A DNA stretch of 64,000 nucleotides from Prochlorococcus sp. AG-363-P01 (GTDB lineage Bacteria > Cyanobacteriota > Cyanobacteriia > PCC-6307 > Cyanobiaceae). The notes under the pieces are model-generated. The model searched no databases and was not told the origin of the DNA. It was given only the letters and a program-made list of their open reading frames with translations. Both the position numbers and the translations under genes were made by a program. This document shows, one piece after another, positions 30,505 to 41,500 of the stretch (position 1 is its first letter; each line of letters opens with the position of its first letter). The stretch spans positions 62,001-126,000 of the forward strand of contig QCGC01000001.1 of NCBI GenBank assembly GCA_003278225.1, given 5' to 3'.

Positions 30505-32439
30505 TTGGAATCGTCATTAAATAATCAGAATTTATTAAGTAAGCCTCTTTTACTTAAAGAGAGACTTCAACAAATTCCAAATATACCTGGATGTTATTTG
30601 CTGTTTGATAGTGAACGCAGATTATTATATGTTGGAAAATCAAAGCATTTGAAAGATAGGGTAAGAAGTTATTTTCGGAATAATCAATATCTAAGTCCTC
30701 GTATAAAATTGATGGTTCGGCAGATTTCTGATATTGAAATTATCGTTACAGATAATGAGTCTGAGGCCCTAACACTTGAGTCAAACTTAATAAAAGATAG
30801 ACAACCTTACTTTAATGTATTGTTAAAGGATGACAAGAAATATCCCTATCTATGTATTACATGGAGTGAAGAATACCCTCGTCTTGTAATTACTAGAAGA
30901 AGAAGAAAAAGAAATGAATTGGATCGTTATTATGGACCATATGTTGATGTGGGCTTATTAAGAAAGACTTTATTCCTTGTTAAAAGAGTTTTTCCACTAA
31001 GACAAAGATTACTTCCACTATATAAGAACAGGACTTGTCTTAATTATTCAATCGGTAGGTGTCCAGGTGTCTGTCAGCAAAAAATCAGTCCGGAATTATA
31101 TAGAAAGACTCTTAATCAGGTGGCTATGATATTTCAAGGGAGAAGCCAAGAGCTTATAAAGTTGTTAAGAGTGAAGATGCAAAAATATTCTTTGTTGCTT
31201 GAGTTTGAAAAAGCGGCTGAATTAAGAGATCAGATCAGTGGGCTAGAAACTGTGCATCAAGATCAAAAGATGATATTACCAGATTCATCTATATCTTGGG
31301 ATGTAATAGGTATCTCTAGTGATGACAAAAATTCTGCTATACAGATTTTTCAAATTAGATGTGGAAAACTAGTTGGTAGATTAGGTTATGTTGCACCCTC
31401 AAGTGATACTCAAGAAGAAATAATCCTAAAGAGAATAATCGAGGAACATTATAGTTTGGTTGAACCTGTCGAGGTACCTAATGAGATTCTCTTGCAATTT
31501 CAACTTCAAGGAGAATCAGTAATTAGTGAATGGCTTAGTGATTTCAAGGGGAGGAGAGTAAAGATTTCATGTCCAAAGAGAAATAAGAAATATGATTATG
31601 TTGAGCTCGTCAAAAGGAATGCAAATTATGAGCTTATAAGATTACAAAAAGGATATAAAAAAGATGAACTAGCTCTAGAGGATCTTGCATCATTACTTCA
31701 ACTTGATAAATTACCTAAGCGCATCGAAGGTTTTGATATTAGTCATACTTCAGGCGCTGACACAGTTGCATCGCAGGTTGTATTTATTAATGGAATAGAA
31801 GCAAAGCAACATTATCGTAAATATAAAATCAAAAATAAGAATATAAGATTAGGACATAGCGACGATTTTTTATCCTTAGATGAGGTTATTGAAAGGAGAT
31901 TTAAGAAATGGTCATTATATAAAAGGAATAATGGAGATATAGATCCTGATACACCTTCTGCTAAATCAAAATTAGATATATCTGCTTTAACTGATTGGCC
32001 AGATTTATTAATGATAGATGGAGGAAAAGGTCAATTATCAGCTGTTATGAAGACTCTACAGAAATTAAATCTTGACAATGAAGTTCTTGTATGTTCACTA
32101 GCTAAGAAGAATGAAGAGATATTTCTACCAGGAAACTCTTCTGCTATTACTAGTAATCCTGATCAACCTGGTGTTTTATTATTAAGAAGGATAAGAGATG
32201 AGGCACATCGATTTGCTATTAATTTTCACAGGTATAAACGAGGCCAAAGATTGACCAGATCCTCTTTACAAGATATACCAGGAATTGGACCAAAAAGAAT
32301 AAAAACTTTACTAAATCATTTTCAATCAATAGATGCTATTAAAATCGCAAGTTTACAAGAACTTAATCAGACACCTTCACTTGGGAAAGAGATGGCCTTG
32401 AAAGTATGGGAATATTTTAATCTTAGTCATACTCAATAA
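30505..32439 (+). CDS. uvrC: Excinuclease ABC subunit C
   Basis: Makes the dual incisions in nucleotide excision repair; 644 residues. The N-terminal GIY-YIG nuclease is visible (IPGCYLLFDSERRLLYVGKS), then a Cys-rich stretch (CLNYSIGRCPGVCQ), the UvrB-binding UVR segment (LLEFEKAAELRDQI), the RNase-H-like second nuclease (GFDISHTSGADTVAS, LLMIDGGKGQLSAV) and C-terminal helix-hairpin-helix (IPGIGPKRIKTLLNHF). The start is TTG 30505; no ATG or GTG precedes the GIY-YIG domain in frame. It is 6 nt from the flavin-domain gene. Confidence 0.95.
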   Translation: MESSLNNQNLLSKPLLLKERLQQIPNIPGCYLLFDSERRLLYVGKSKHLKDRVRSYFRNNQYLSPRIKLMVRQISDIEIIVTDNESEALTLESNLIKDRQPYFNVLLKDDKKYPYLCITWSEEYPRLVITRRRRKRNELDRYYGPYVDVGLLRKTLFLVKRVFPLRQRLLPLYKNRTCLNYSIGRCPGVCQQKISPELYRKTLNQVAMIFQGRSQELIKLLRVKMQKYSLLLEFEKAAELRDQISGLETVHQDQKMILPDSSISWDVIGISSDDKNSAIQIFQIRCGKLVGRLGYVAPSSDTQEEIILKRIIEEHYSLVEPVEVPNEILLQFQLQGESVISEWLSDFKGRRVKISCPKRNKKYDYVELVKRNANYELIRLQKGYKKDELALEDLASLLQLDKLPKRIEGFDISHTSGADTVASQVVFINGIEAKQHYRKYKIKNKNIRLGHSDDFLSLDEVIERRFKKWSLYKRNNGDIDPDTPSAKSKLDISALTDWPDLLMIDGGKGQLSAVMKTLQKLNLDNEVLVCSLAKKNEEIFLPGNSSAITSNPDQPGVLLLRRIRDEAHRFAINFHRYKRGQRLTRSSLQDIPGIGPKRIKTLLNHFQSIDAIKIASLQELNQTPSLGKEMALKVWEYFNLSHTQ

Positions 32440-32538
32440 CAAATAGATAATAGTTACTATTTTTAAGACCTATAAAGTATTGTTTATTTATAATTATCAA
32501 AATTAAAGCAACGTCATAGTTATACTATTATTGTAAAA

Positions 32539-33129
32539 ATGCATCTGGATTTCTTGATGACATTGCCCCCTGAGGCTTACCTGTGGTTCAAATCGCTCCA
32601 TATCATTGGAGTTGTTGTTTGGTTTGCGGGACTATTCTATTTAGTCAGACTATTTATATATCATGTTGAAGCTAATGAACTAGAGCCTACCTTAGTAAAA
32701 CCGTTTAAAGAACAATATGCCTTAATGGAGAAACGCCTGGCAAATATAATTACAACTCCTGGAATGGTTTTAACAATATTGATGGCTGTAGGATTACTAA
32801 TTATGCAGCCTCAGTTCCTTTTGCAAAGATGGATGCAATTCAAGCTATTCTTTGTGTTCACATTACTTGTTTATCATTTATATTGTTATAGGTTAATGAG
32901 ACAACTGAGTAATAATAATTGCAATTGGTCGGGCCGTCAATTAAGGGCATTAAATGAACTTCCAACACTTTTTCTCGTTATCGTTGTATTGCTAGTTATT
33001 TTCAAAAATCAATTCCCAACAAGTGCCGCTACTTGGCTCATTGTCGGACTTGTTTTATTCATGGCTGCTTCAATACAATATTATGCTAGATGGAGACGTA
33101 TAAGGGAGGAGAGATTAAATGCCTCCTGA
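32539..33129 (+). CDS. hemJ: Protoporphyrinogen IX oxidase HemJ
   Basis: Membrane enzyme of haem and chlorophyll synthesis that oxidises protoporphyrinogen IX; the HemJ form is used by most cyanobacteria in place of HemG/HemY. The 196-residue protein has about four hydrophobic helices. The first carries SLHIIGVVVWFAGLFYLVR with the conserved histidine; FKEQYALMEKRL, MQFKLFFVFTLLVYH and RALNELPTLFLVIVV are characteristic. The C-terminus is basic (YARWRRIREERL). Its last 11 nt overlap the start of the PHP gene. Confidence 0.92.
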   Translation: MHLDFLMTLPPEAYLWFKSLHIIGVVVWFAGLFYLVRLFIYHVEANELEPTLVKPFKEQYALMEKRLANIITTPGMVLTILMAVGLLIMQPQFLLQRWMQFKLFFVFTLLVYHLYCYRLMRQLSNNNCNWSGRQLRALNELPTLFLVIVVLLVIFKNQFPTSAATWLIVGLVLFMAASIQYYARWRRIREERLNAS

Positions 33130-33787
33130 GCACAAAATAGATATTAATGAACTAAAGAAAATTATAAATTCAATTACCCCTAATAGTTGTCCCAAAGACA
33201 TCAATTTCCATTCGCATACCATTTACAGTGATGGGAGTCTAACCCCAGCTCAATTAATTTCTCAAGCAGTTAAATATAATATTAAGCATATAGCAGTAAC
33301 TGATCATCATTCAATTAATGCATACCCAGATTTACACTATTTGCTAGATCAACATAGAAATTCTCAAACTATAGTTCCCAAACTATGGACTGGAATAGAA
33401 ATTAGCTGTATTTTAAAAAAGTGCCTAGTCCATGTTCTGGGATTAGGATTTGATCTTTCTTCTATATCATTAAATCCTTATACAACAGGGGAAGCACCTA
33501 TTGGTAATAACCTAAATGCAGAAAATGTTGTAAAAGCTATTCATGCGGCAGGGGGATTGGTTATTCTTGCGCACCCAGCTAGATATAGAGTTGATTTTGT
33601 CGAATTGATTAATGAGGCACATAAATTAGATTTTGATGGAATAGAGACTTGGTATGATTATGAATATAATGAAAATTGGCATATCTCTGAGTTCATTTGT
33701 GAATCTATACATAATAAATGCCAAAAATTAAACCTTCTCTCAACTTGTGGAACTGATACACATGGAAATTCTATATTGGCACGGTAG
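33119..33787 (+). CDS. PHP-domain phosphoesterase
   Basis: Metal-dependent phosphoesterase of 222 residues. The PHP signature is clear: DINFHSHTIYSDGSLTP, AVTDHHSINAY, GIEISC, ILAHPARYR and STCGTDTHG supply the metal-binding His and Asp residues. It resembles the YciV/RNase AM group or nucleoside bisphosphate phosphatases, but the substrate cannot be inferred. The ATG at 33119 overlaps hemJ by 11 nt, so the two are co-translated. It converges with cobN (6-nt gap). Confidence 0.85.
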   Translation: MPPEHKIDINELKKIINSITPNSCPKDINFHSHTIYSDGSLTPAQLISQAVKYNIKHIAVTDHHSINAYPDLHYLLDQHRNSQTIVPKLWTGIEISCILKKCLVHVLGLGFDLSSISLNPYTTGEAPIGNNLNAENVVKAIHAAGGLVILAHPARYRVDFVELINEAHKLDFDGIETWYDYEYNENWHISEFICESIHNKCQKLNLLSTCGTDTHGNSILAR

Positions 33788-33793
33788 TAATGT

Positions 33794-36700
33794 TTATTTA
33801 ATATCAGAGCCAAATTTGTCTGACTCTATTGTTTCCTCAGCTTCAATAATAAGCTTTTTTATGCAATCTATTTGAGCTCTAGTGGCTGATTTCCACATTG
33901 CTCTATTGTGAGATTCTAATAATCTTTCAGCAATATCTCTAAGAACCCAAGGATTATTTTCGCTCAAAAAATCTCTTGTTAGCTTAGTATTAAGCCATTG
34001 CTCAAAGATCTCTGAATAACACCAATCTGGAACAAGTTCAGTTGCTGCATCATATCCAAATAAGTAATCTAGAGTGGCCCCCATTTCAAAAGCACCTTTA
34101 TAGCCATGTTTTTTCATACCATCAATCCATTTTGGATTAAGCACCCGACTACGCATAACCTTATCTATCTCCTTTGCTAATTTGTGTATTTTTGGTCTTC
34201 CTGGCCTAGAACTGTCGCCTATCAAAACTTCTGGTTTCTTGCCAGATATGGTTTCTATAGCTGCTGTTATTCCACCATGAAATTGATAATAATCGTCTGA
34301 ATCTAAAATATCATGTTCCCTATTATCCTGATTATGTAACACCACTTGTACATCATTTAATGTTTCTTTTAGGCCAGCAGTATCCATTGTAATTTTATCA
34401 TCATTATCATATCTCCAATTACTCCAGGCTATATAAGCATCAGCTATATCTTTACGACTATTCCAATTTCCCGAATCAATAAGAGCTTGTAGTCCAGCCC
34501 CATAGGACCCAGGAGCTGAACCGTAAATTCGCGCATTAGAACCTGTGATCTTAGTTGACTGAATTAATGGATTCATTTCATCTGGTTCATCTAATATACT
34601 AAGAAGTTTTGTAGCTTTATTAACGTAATTAATTAGTTGAGGAAAGGCATCACGAAACAATCCAGAAATTCTAAGGATAATATCGACTCTTGGTCGACCT
34701 AGCACGCTAAGAGGAATTATCTCAAGATCTACAACCCTTCTAGTTATTCCATCCCAGACGGGTCTAATTCCCATTAATGCAAACAATATACAGATTTCCT
34801 CTCCTCCATTTCTCATAGTTGCTGTTCCCCAAACAGATAAAGCAATTTTGCGTAAGTGATTACCATTTTCCAAGATATGCAAATCTAAGATATTTTGAGC
34901 ACTTTTTTTGCCAAGTTCCCACGCCGACTCAGTAGGTATTCCCCTTAAATCCACACTATAAAAGTTTCTACCTGTAGGTAAGATTTCATGTCGGCCTCTA
35001 GTTGGGGCTCCAGATGGACCGCTCTTTACACGTTCTCCGGAAATAGCCTTCAGAAAATTAGTTCTTTCTAAATTTGGTGAATCTAATAATCGATGATAAA
35101 GATCTTTTGCCAAATAAGTTATATATGGGTCATTGTTACTTTTAAGGTAGTCTTTAATGGGTTTAGGTAGTTTACTTACTCTTAAGGTATCTTGTTGCAG
35201 ATCCAAGATTGAAGGTTTTATATATTCAATAATTTGTATTGACAGTTCATTTAAATATTCTATAACTTGCTTTTTTATTCTAAAGTTTTTATTGCTTATT
35301 GTTTTTAGAATATTTATATCTTTATTAGAGATTTCATCTGTAGGGTCATCATTCCATGGATCTAATTCGAGACTAAAAAGATTTGTTAACCATTGCGAGA
35401 GTCCTGGCTGATCATTAGATGGGGATTGGGCGATTTGAAAAAATAATTTATCTATAGTATCAACGTCCTTTGAAGTACCAAAAATATGAAGCCCTGTACG
35501 TATTTGAGACTCCTTAATTTCACATAAGTAAGATTCAATCTCAGAAATAAGAAATTTTATATTCCCTTCTCGGTTTTCAGTTGATTTATGCTTGCTATCA
35601 ATTTCTGACCAGTTATTTTTGATTATTAGTTCTTTAATATTAATTTCAATTAGTTTTGCCCTTTCACTAGCCATTAATTTACACTCATAATATTCTTCTA
35701 ACAGTCCTTCTAACCTTAATAGATCCCCATATAATCCAGACTTAGAAAGGGGTGGAGTTAAATGATCTATGATTACTGCTTGAGATCTCCTTTTTGCTTG
35801 GGAACCTTCACCTGGATCATTAACTATAAATGGATAAATATTAGGTAGATAATCTATAGCTATATGCGGAAAACATTGATCACTTAAGCCAACTCCCTTT
35901 CCAGGAAGCCACTCTAAACTACCATGTTTTCCTAGATGTACAACAACATGTGCCTTTTGAATATCTCTAATCCATAGATATTGGGCTAGATACCTATGGG
36001 GTGGAGGCAAGTCTGGGGAATGCAAATCATCGATATCATCCGGATCATAACCTCTACTAGGTTGAATCAAGATTGTTAAATTACCATATTTCTTTCCAGT
36101 AATAGGAAACCCATTTGGTTCTAAATCGATAGCATCTTTTGGTTCTCCCCAGCGCCTAGTAATAATCTCCTTTGACTCTTTTGGTAATTTCATCCACCAT
36201 TCATTATATTCACTTAGCCTTAAGTAATCAAGGGGGCGCTTATTATGACTTTCGGGATCATTTGTTCTTGTTTTTGTAATTACTTCTATTAACTCTTTAC
36301 TAGTTTTAGGATATGGATCATCACCTAAATAGTGCCCAGTTTCATCCAACCATTTGATTATTTCAATTGTACTGGCTGGTGTATCTAGTCCAACACCATT
36401 AGCTAATCTTGAATTTCTTATTGGGTAGTTGGCGAGAACTATGCAGATGTTCTTGTCTATAGTGTGTACTTCATTCAAAGTTATCCATGATTTAATATGC
36501 TGAGATACCCATTTTAAATTCGTTGACTCTGGCTGCATATAGTGAATTGCTGTGTTCAGTTGATTATTTGCCCCATGTTTTGTTTTAAAAGCACATGGTC
36601 TAGTTAAAATCCTTCCGTCTAACTCAGGTAATGCTATTTGCATAGTTAGATCAAGGGGTGATAAACCTTTTTTACTTTCTAACCATCTTTCCTTGGTTAT

Positions 36701-37567
36701 AGAACTAGTAAGTATTTGGAAAACAGGAATATCTAATCCATCCCACAATGGAGAACCTAAATTTGCTTGGTCAAATTCAACAGTAGAAAAGGAAGTTGTA
36801 GTTATTACAGCTCTGACGTTTTCTTTTTTAAACTTACTAAATACTATTGCTTGTACATTTTCATCTCTGAGACTTGAAACCCATAATACTCTTGGTGTTA
36901 ATGAATTCTCTCTTAATCTAAGATTTATTTCTTCTGCTAATTTAGTATCATCTGCTTGTAATAAAGCTCTGTATAGGATTACTCCTACTTTGGGCCCCTT
37001 CTCATTTCTCCAATCCCATTCCAGAGGATCACAGGGACTTTCAACTGTATAATGTTTGCAATTTATTTCTTTTCCTTTTATTATATTTTCAATTAAATGA
37101 AGAAAGGTCGACATATTAGCTACACCACCAACTTTTAAAAGTTCAGAAATTAAGGTCGTTTTCTCTAGTTCAATATTTCCTAATGAATTAAGTTCTAATT
37201 CATGTTCTTGAGTCCCAGAGAGAACAATCAGATACCTACCGGGTTTTTCTTTTACCCATATTTGTAGCTTTTCTAATCCATAAGACCAATGGCCTCTACT
37301 ACCCAAAAGCCTAACAATTATAATTTCTGTATCTTTTGTAGAAGACGAAATATAGTGATCAATTTGCGCAGGATGCTCTAAGGCCTTTAGAGAAAGGGCT
37401 CTTATTTGATTTTCCCAACCGGAGTTTCTCTCAAGTTTTAACGTTGAGGATAGGCAGGCTATGTCAGTGCTGGCTGAGGTAAGGAATATGACAGGAGCAC
37501 TAGTCTGTTCAACTAAGGTCAGTTCCTCGTCAGGATCATCTCCTGGAAGGCTTGCTAATCGATGCAT
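33794..37567 (-). CDS. cobN: Cobaltochelatase large subunit CobN
   Basis: Large subunit of the aerobic-type cobalt chelatase that inserts cobalt in B12 (in cyanobacteria, pseudocobalamin) synthesis. At 1257 residues it has the usual CobN length. Characteristic segments are VVHLGKHGSLEWLPGKGVGL, YPFIVNDPGEGSQAKRR, ERVKSGPSGAPTRGRHE and NPKWIDGMKKHGYKGA near the C-terminus. CobN belongs to the same family as the Mg-chelatase subunit ChlH; length and motifs favour CobN. It diverges from ilvE. The end product serves metH, encoded about 1 kb away on the other strand. Confidence 0.93.
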   Translation of the reverse strand: MHRLASLPGDDPDEELTLVEQTSAPVIFLTSASTDIACLSSTLKLERNSGWENQIRALSLKALEHPAQIDHYISSSTKDTEIIIVRLLGSRGHWSYGLEKLQIWVKEKPGRYLIVLSGTQEHELELNSLGNIELEKTTLISELLKVGGVANMSTFLHLIENIIKGKEINCKHYTVESPCDPLEWDWRNEKGPKVGVILYRALLQADDTKLAEEINLRLRENSLTPRVLWVSSLRDENVQAIVFSKFKKENVRAVITTTSFSTVEFDQANLGSPLWDGLDIPVFQILTSSITKERWLESKKGLSPLDLTMQIALPELDGRILTRPCAFKTKHGANNQLNTAIHYMQPESTNLKWVSQHIKSWITLNEVHTIDKNICIVLANYPIRNSRLANGVGLDTPASTIEIIKWLDETGHYLGDDPYPKTSKELIEVITKTRTNDPESHNKRPLDYLRLSEYNEWWMKLPKESKEIITRRWGEPKDAIDLEPNGFPITGKKYGNLTILIQPSRGYDPDDIDDLHSPDLPPPHRYLAQYLWIRDIQKAHVVVHLGKHGSLEWLPGKGVGLSDQCFPHIAIDYLPNIYPFIVNDPGEGSQAKRRSQAVIIDHLTPPLSKSGLYGDLLRLEGLLEEYYECKLMASERAKLIEINIKELIIKNNWSEIDSKHKSTENREGNIKFLISEIESYLCEIKESQIRTGLHIFGTSKDVDTIDKLFFQIAQSPSNDQPGLSQWLTNLFSLELDPWNDDPTDEISNKDINILKTISNKNFRIKKQVIEYLNELSIQIIEYIKPSILDLQQDTLRVSKLPKPIKDYLKSNNDPYITYLAKDLYHRLLDSPNLERTNFLKAISGERVKSGPSGAPTRGRHEILPTGRNFYSVDLRGIPTESAWELGKKSAQNILDLHILENGNHLRKIALSVWGTATMRNGGEEICILFALMGIRPVWDGITRRVVDLEIIPLSVLGRPRVDIILRISGLFRDAFPQLINYVNKATKLLSILDEPDEMNPLIQSTKITGSNARIYGSAPGSYGAGLQALIDSGNWNSRKDIADAYIAWSNWRYDNDDKITMDTAGLKETLNDVQVVLHNQDNREHDILDSDDYYQFHGGITAAIETISGKKPEVLIGDSSRPGRPKIHKLAKEIDKVMRSRVLNPKWIDGMKKHGYKGAFEMGATLDYLFGYDAATELVPDWCYSEIFEQWLNTKLTRDFLSENNPWVLRDIAERLLESHNRAMWKSATRAQIDCIKKLIIEAEETIESDKFGSDIK

Positions 37568-37642
37568 TCATACATTCTCCGGCTTTTGCTTTTTATATAG
37601 CTTTGAATAATGAGAAGATTATTGGGTACTAGCAGTCGCGAA

Positions 37643-38554
37643 ATGCATAAGTTCTTGCCCTACGCCTGGTTTAGAGGTAAATGTGTGCCATTTAAGGAAG
37701 CAAACGTTTCTATTGCCACCCATGCCCTTCACTATGGGACTGGTGCTTTTGGGGGGATGCGAGCGATCCCAGATCCTAATCAAAATTCTAGTATTCTCCT
37801 TTTTAGAGCTGATCGACATGCTAAACGATTAAGTCAAAGTGCAAAATTACTCCTAGCAGATTTAGAAGAGGGCTATGTACTTGATGCCCTTCACCAAACA
37901 ATCAAAGCGAATCAACCAAATAAGCCTATATATTTGAGACCTTTTGTCTATACAAGTGATTTAGGAATTGCTCCAAGACTACATAATATTGAGACAGATT
38001 TCTTAATTTATGGGATAGAGCTAGGAGACTATTTATCCCCTAATGGAGTTAGTTGTAGATTTAGTAGCTGGACAAGGCAAGAAGATAATTCACTACCATT
38101 AAGGGGAAAAATTAGTGGTGCTTACATAACTAGTTCCCTAGCAAAAACAGAGGCAGTTGAAAGCGGCTTTGACGAAGCATTGCTTCTAAATTCAAGAGGG
38201 AAAGTATGCGAGGCTAGTGGAATGAATATATTTATTGTACGTGAGGGTAAATTAATAACTCCTAGTGTTGACCAAGATATACTGGAAGGAATAACTAGGG
38301 CCAGCATAATTCAAATTGCAAGAGATATTGACATAGATGTCATAGAGAGAGCCGTTGATAAAACTGAGTTGTTAATAGCAGATGAAGTATTCTTATCAGG
38401 AACTGCAGCTAAAATTACACCTATTAGAAAAATAGAATCGACGTCACTAAATGCCAATAGGCCTATAATGGATAAGCTAAGAAATATCTTAATTGAAATT
38501 ACCGAAGGTAGAAATAATGAATACAAACATTGGATCACAAGAATCAACTTATAA
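37643..38554 (+). CDS. ilvE: Branched-chain amino acid aminotransferase
   Basis: PLP class IV aminotransferase for Leu, Ile and Val. It has YAWFRGKCVPF, IATHALHYGTGAFGGMRA, the PLP-lysine segment RGKISGAYITSSLAKTEA, CEASGMNIFIV and LSGTAAKITPI. I start at ATG 37643 (MHKFLPYAWF), the position expected for the family and giving 303 residues; an ATG at 37610 would add 11 residues. metH begins 31 nt downstream on the same strand. Confidence 0.93.
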   Translation: MHKFLPYAWFRGKCVPFKEANVSIATHALHYGTGAFGGMRAIPDPNQNSSILLFRADRHAKRLSQSAKLLLADLEEGYVLDALHQTIKANQPNKPIYLRPFVYTSDLGIAPRLHNIETDFLIYGIELGDYLSPNGVSCRFSSWTRQEDNSLPLRGKISGAYITSSLAKTEAVESGFDEALLLNSRGKVCEASGMNIFIVREGKLITPSVDQDILEGITRASIIQIARDIDIDVIERAVDKTELLIADEVFLSGTAAKITPIRKIESTSLNANRPIMDKLRNILIEITEGRNNEYKHWITRINL

Positions 38555-38585
38555 ACTTAATTAAAAAACTACACCACTAAAAACA

Positions 38586-41500
38586 ATGAAAATTTCAAAT
38601 TCAGATAATAAGCAAAACTTAATACTGGATAAAATAGTCTATCAAAGTGATTTCACAGACAGGCTCAATGATAATACTAAACCTGTTTTAGTATTCGATG
38701 GAGCGACAGGAACTTCATTACAAAACCTTGAATTAACTGCAAACCAATTTGGCGGTTATAAATATGAGGGTTGCAATGAAAACCTAGTTTTGAGCTGCCC
38801 AGAGGCTGTAATTGAGGTTCATCGTCAATTTTTGGAGGTTGGCTCAGATGTCATAGAAACAAATACTTTTGGGGCTAGTTCGATAGTCCTAGCTGAATAT
38901 GGTCTGGAGGAAAAAGCTTATATCATCAATAGAAAAGCAGCTGAGATTGCCAGTACAATAGCTAACGAATTTAGTACAAAGTCAAAGAAAAGATTTGTAG
39001 CGGGATCGATTGGACCAACAACTAAATTACCTACATTAGGCCATATCACTTTTGATGAACTAGTCACATCATATGAAGTACAAGTTGCTGGACTATTAGA
39101 TGGTGGTGTTGATTTATTACTTGTAGAAACTTGTCAGGATGTATTACAAATCAAGACAGCATTAAGCGCTATAGAAAATATTTTTTCAAAGAAGCAAAAA
39201 AGGGTACCAATTATGGTTTCCGTCACAATGGAAACTACCGGTTCGATGTTAATAGGCACAGATATATCTGCTGTTTTGACAATCTTAGAGCCATATGGAA
39301 TAGAAATATTAGGTTTGAATTGTGCTACAGGACCTGAACAGATGAAAGAACATATAAAGTATCTATCACTATTCTCACCATTTGCGATCAGTTGTATCCC
39401 TAATGCGGGGCTTCCTGAGAATATAGGAGGCGTAGCGCATTACAGACTAAAACCTATTGAATTAAAAATAAACCTAATGAACTTCATTAAAGATTTAGGC
39501 GTAAGAGTAATAGGTGGCTGTTGTGGTACAACCCCTGAACATATCAAAGAACTTGTTCGACTAGCAGAATCTATAAATGAAAATAATGAGGTAAGACCTA
39601 ATAGAAATAATAAGCAAGGATATTTACCATCAGCCTCATCCTTATATACATCGACTAATTACTCTCAAGATAATTCATTTTTAATTGTTGGAGAACGATT
39701 AAATGCAAGTGGTTCAAAGAAGGTAAGAGAATTATTAAACAAGGAAGAGTGGGACGGATTAGTCTCCTTGGCTAAAGGTCAAGTTAACGAAAATGCTCAT
39801 ATTCTAGATGTAAATGTTGATTATGTTGGAAGAAATGGAGAAGAAGATATGAAAGAACTAGTCTCAAGGTTAGTAACTAATGTCAATCTCCCACTAATGC
39901 TAGATTCTACGGAATATACAAAGATGGAAAGTGGATTGAAAGTAGCGGGAGGTAAATGTCTTCTAAATTCTACTAACTATGAAGATGGATATGAACGTTT
40001 TAAAAAGGTTATGGATCTTGCAAAAAAATATGGAGCAGGTGTTGTTATAGGAACTATCGACGAAAAAGGTATGGCAAGAACAAGTGCACATAAGTTATCC
40101 ATTGCTCTTAGAGCATTTAAGGATGCAACAAATTTGGGAATATCACCATCAGAAATATTTTATGATCCACTAGCCCTTCCAATATCAACAGGTATTGAAG
40201 AAGATAGACTGAATGCATTCGAAACAATAAAAGCTATAAAATCCATTTCAAGTCAGTTAAAGGATGTCCATATAATCTTAGGAATTTCAAATATTAGCTT
40301 TGGCTTATCCCAAGCTGCAAGAATTACATTAAATTCCGTTTTCTTAAATGAATGTTGTAAGGTAGGTTTAGATGCCGCTATAATCTCACCTTCCAAAATA
40401 CTTCCACTTTCAAAAATTAAGAAAAAAGAATTAGATATCTGTCTAGACTTAATCTATGACAAAAGAAAATACAAGGATGATGTTTGTATATATGATCCTT
40501 TATCAGAGTTAACAAAACTATTTGAAGGAATCTCTACAAGCCAAATTCGTAATAGTACAAAAGACTTAAGTAAAATTCCATTAGAAGAAAGACTAAGGCT
40601 TCATATTATTGATGGAGAAAGGATTGGAATAGAAGAAACTTTAAAGTTGGCTTTAAAAAAATATAAACCATTAGATATTATTAATAAACATTTATTGGAG
40701 GGCATGAAGGTAGTCGGAGATTTATTTGGCTCAGGACAAATGCAATTGCCTTTTGTTCTCCAATCAGCAGAAACTATGAAATCAGCAGTCGCATACCTGG
40801 AACCTTTTATGGATAAGGAGGGTGAGTCAAAACAAGCTAAGGGTATATTCTTGATTGCAACAGTAAAAGGGGATGTTCATGATATTGGTAAAAATTTGGT
40901 AGATATTATTCTTACTAATAATGGTTATGAAGTTATCAATTTGGGAATTAAGCAGGAAGTTTCAGAAATTATAAAAGCTCAGAAAAGATATAATCCTGAC
41001 TGCATCGCAATGAGTGGACTGCTCGTTAAATCAACAGCCTTTATGAAAGAAAACCTTGAGGAATTTAATAAAAATCAAATTACAGTTCCAGTTATTCTAG
41101 GAGGGGCTGCTTTGACCCCTAAATTTGTTAATGTTGACTGCAATTCGACTTATAATGGACTTGTTATCTATGGCAAAGATGCCTTCACAGATTTACGTTT
41201 TATGGACTGTTATATGAAAGCCCGTAAACACAATAAATGGGATAATCTTCGAGGTTTTCTAGAAATCAATGAAAATAATTTACCTTTTAATAAAAAGTCT
41301 ATAGTTAATCAGAACACTCAGAAATCATTATCAGATACAAATTCTAATTTTAAAGATACTACTATTACTACTTCTTCTTCTTCTAATACCACTAGATCTA
41401 ATGTCGTAGAGGAAGAGATAGCAATATCACCTAATTTTTTAGGTAATAAAGTTTTTAGCAGTAGTGAATTAGATATCGACAAGATAATCTTTTATCTAGA

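Noticed and set aside
38555-38585. Cobalamin riboswitch in front of metH, or in front of cobN (37568-37642)
   Set aside because: The gaps are only 31 and about 75 nt, too short for the riboswitch, and no B12-box-like sequence is visible.
41369-41385. Short (CTT)n run in metH
   Set aside because: It encodes serines of the flexible linker before the activation domain; a usual low-complexity linker, with no frame disruption.
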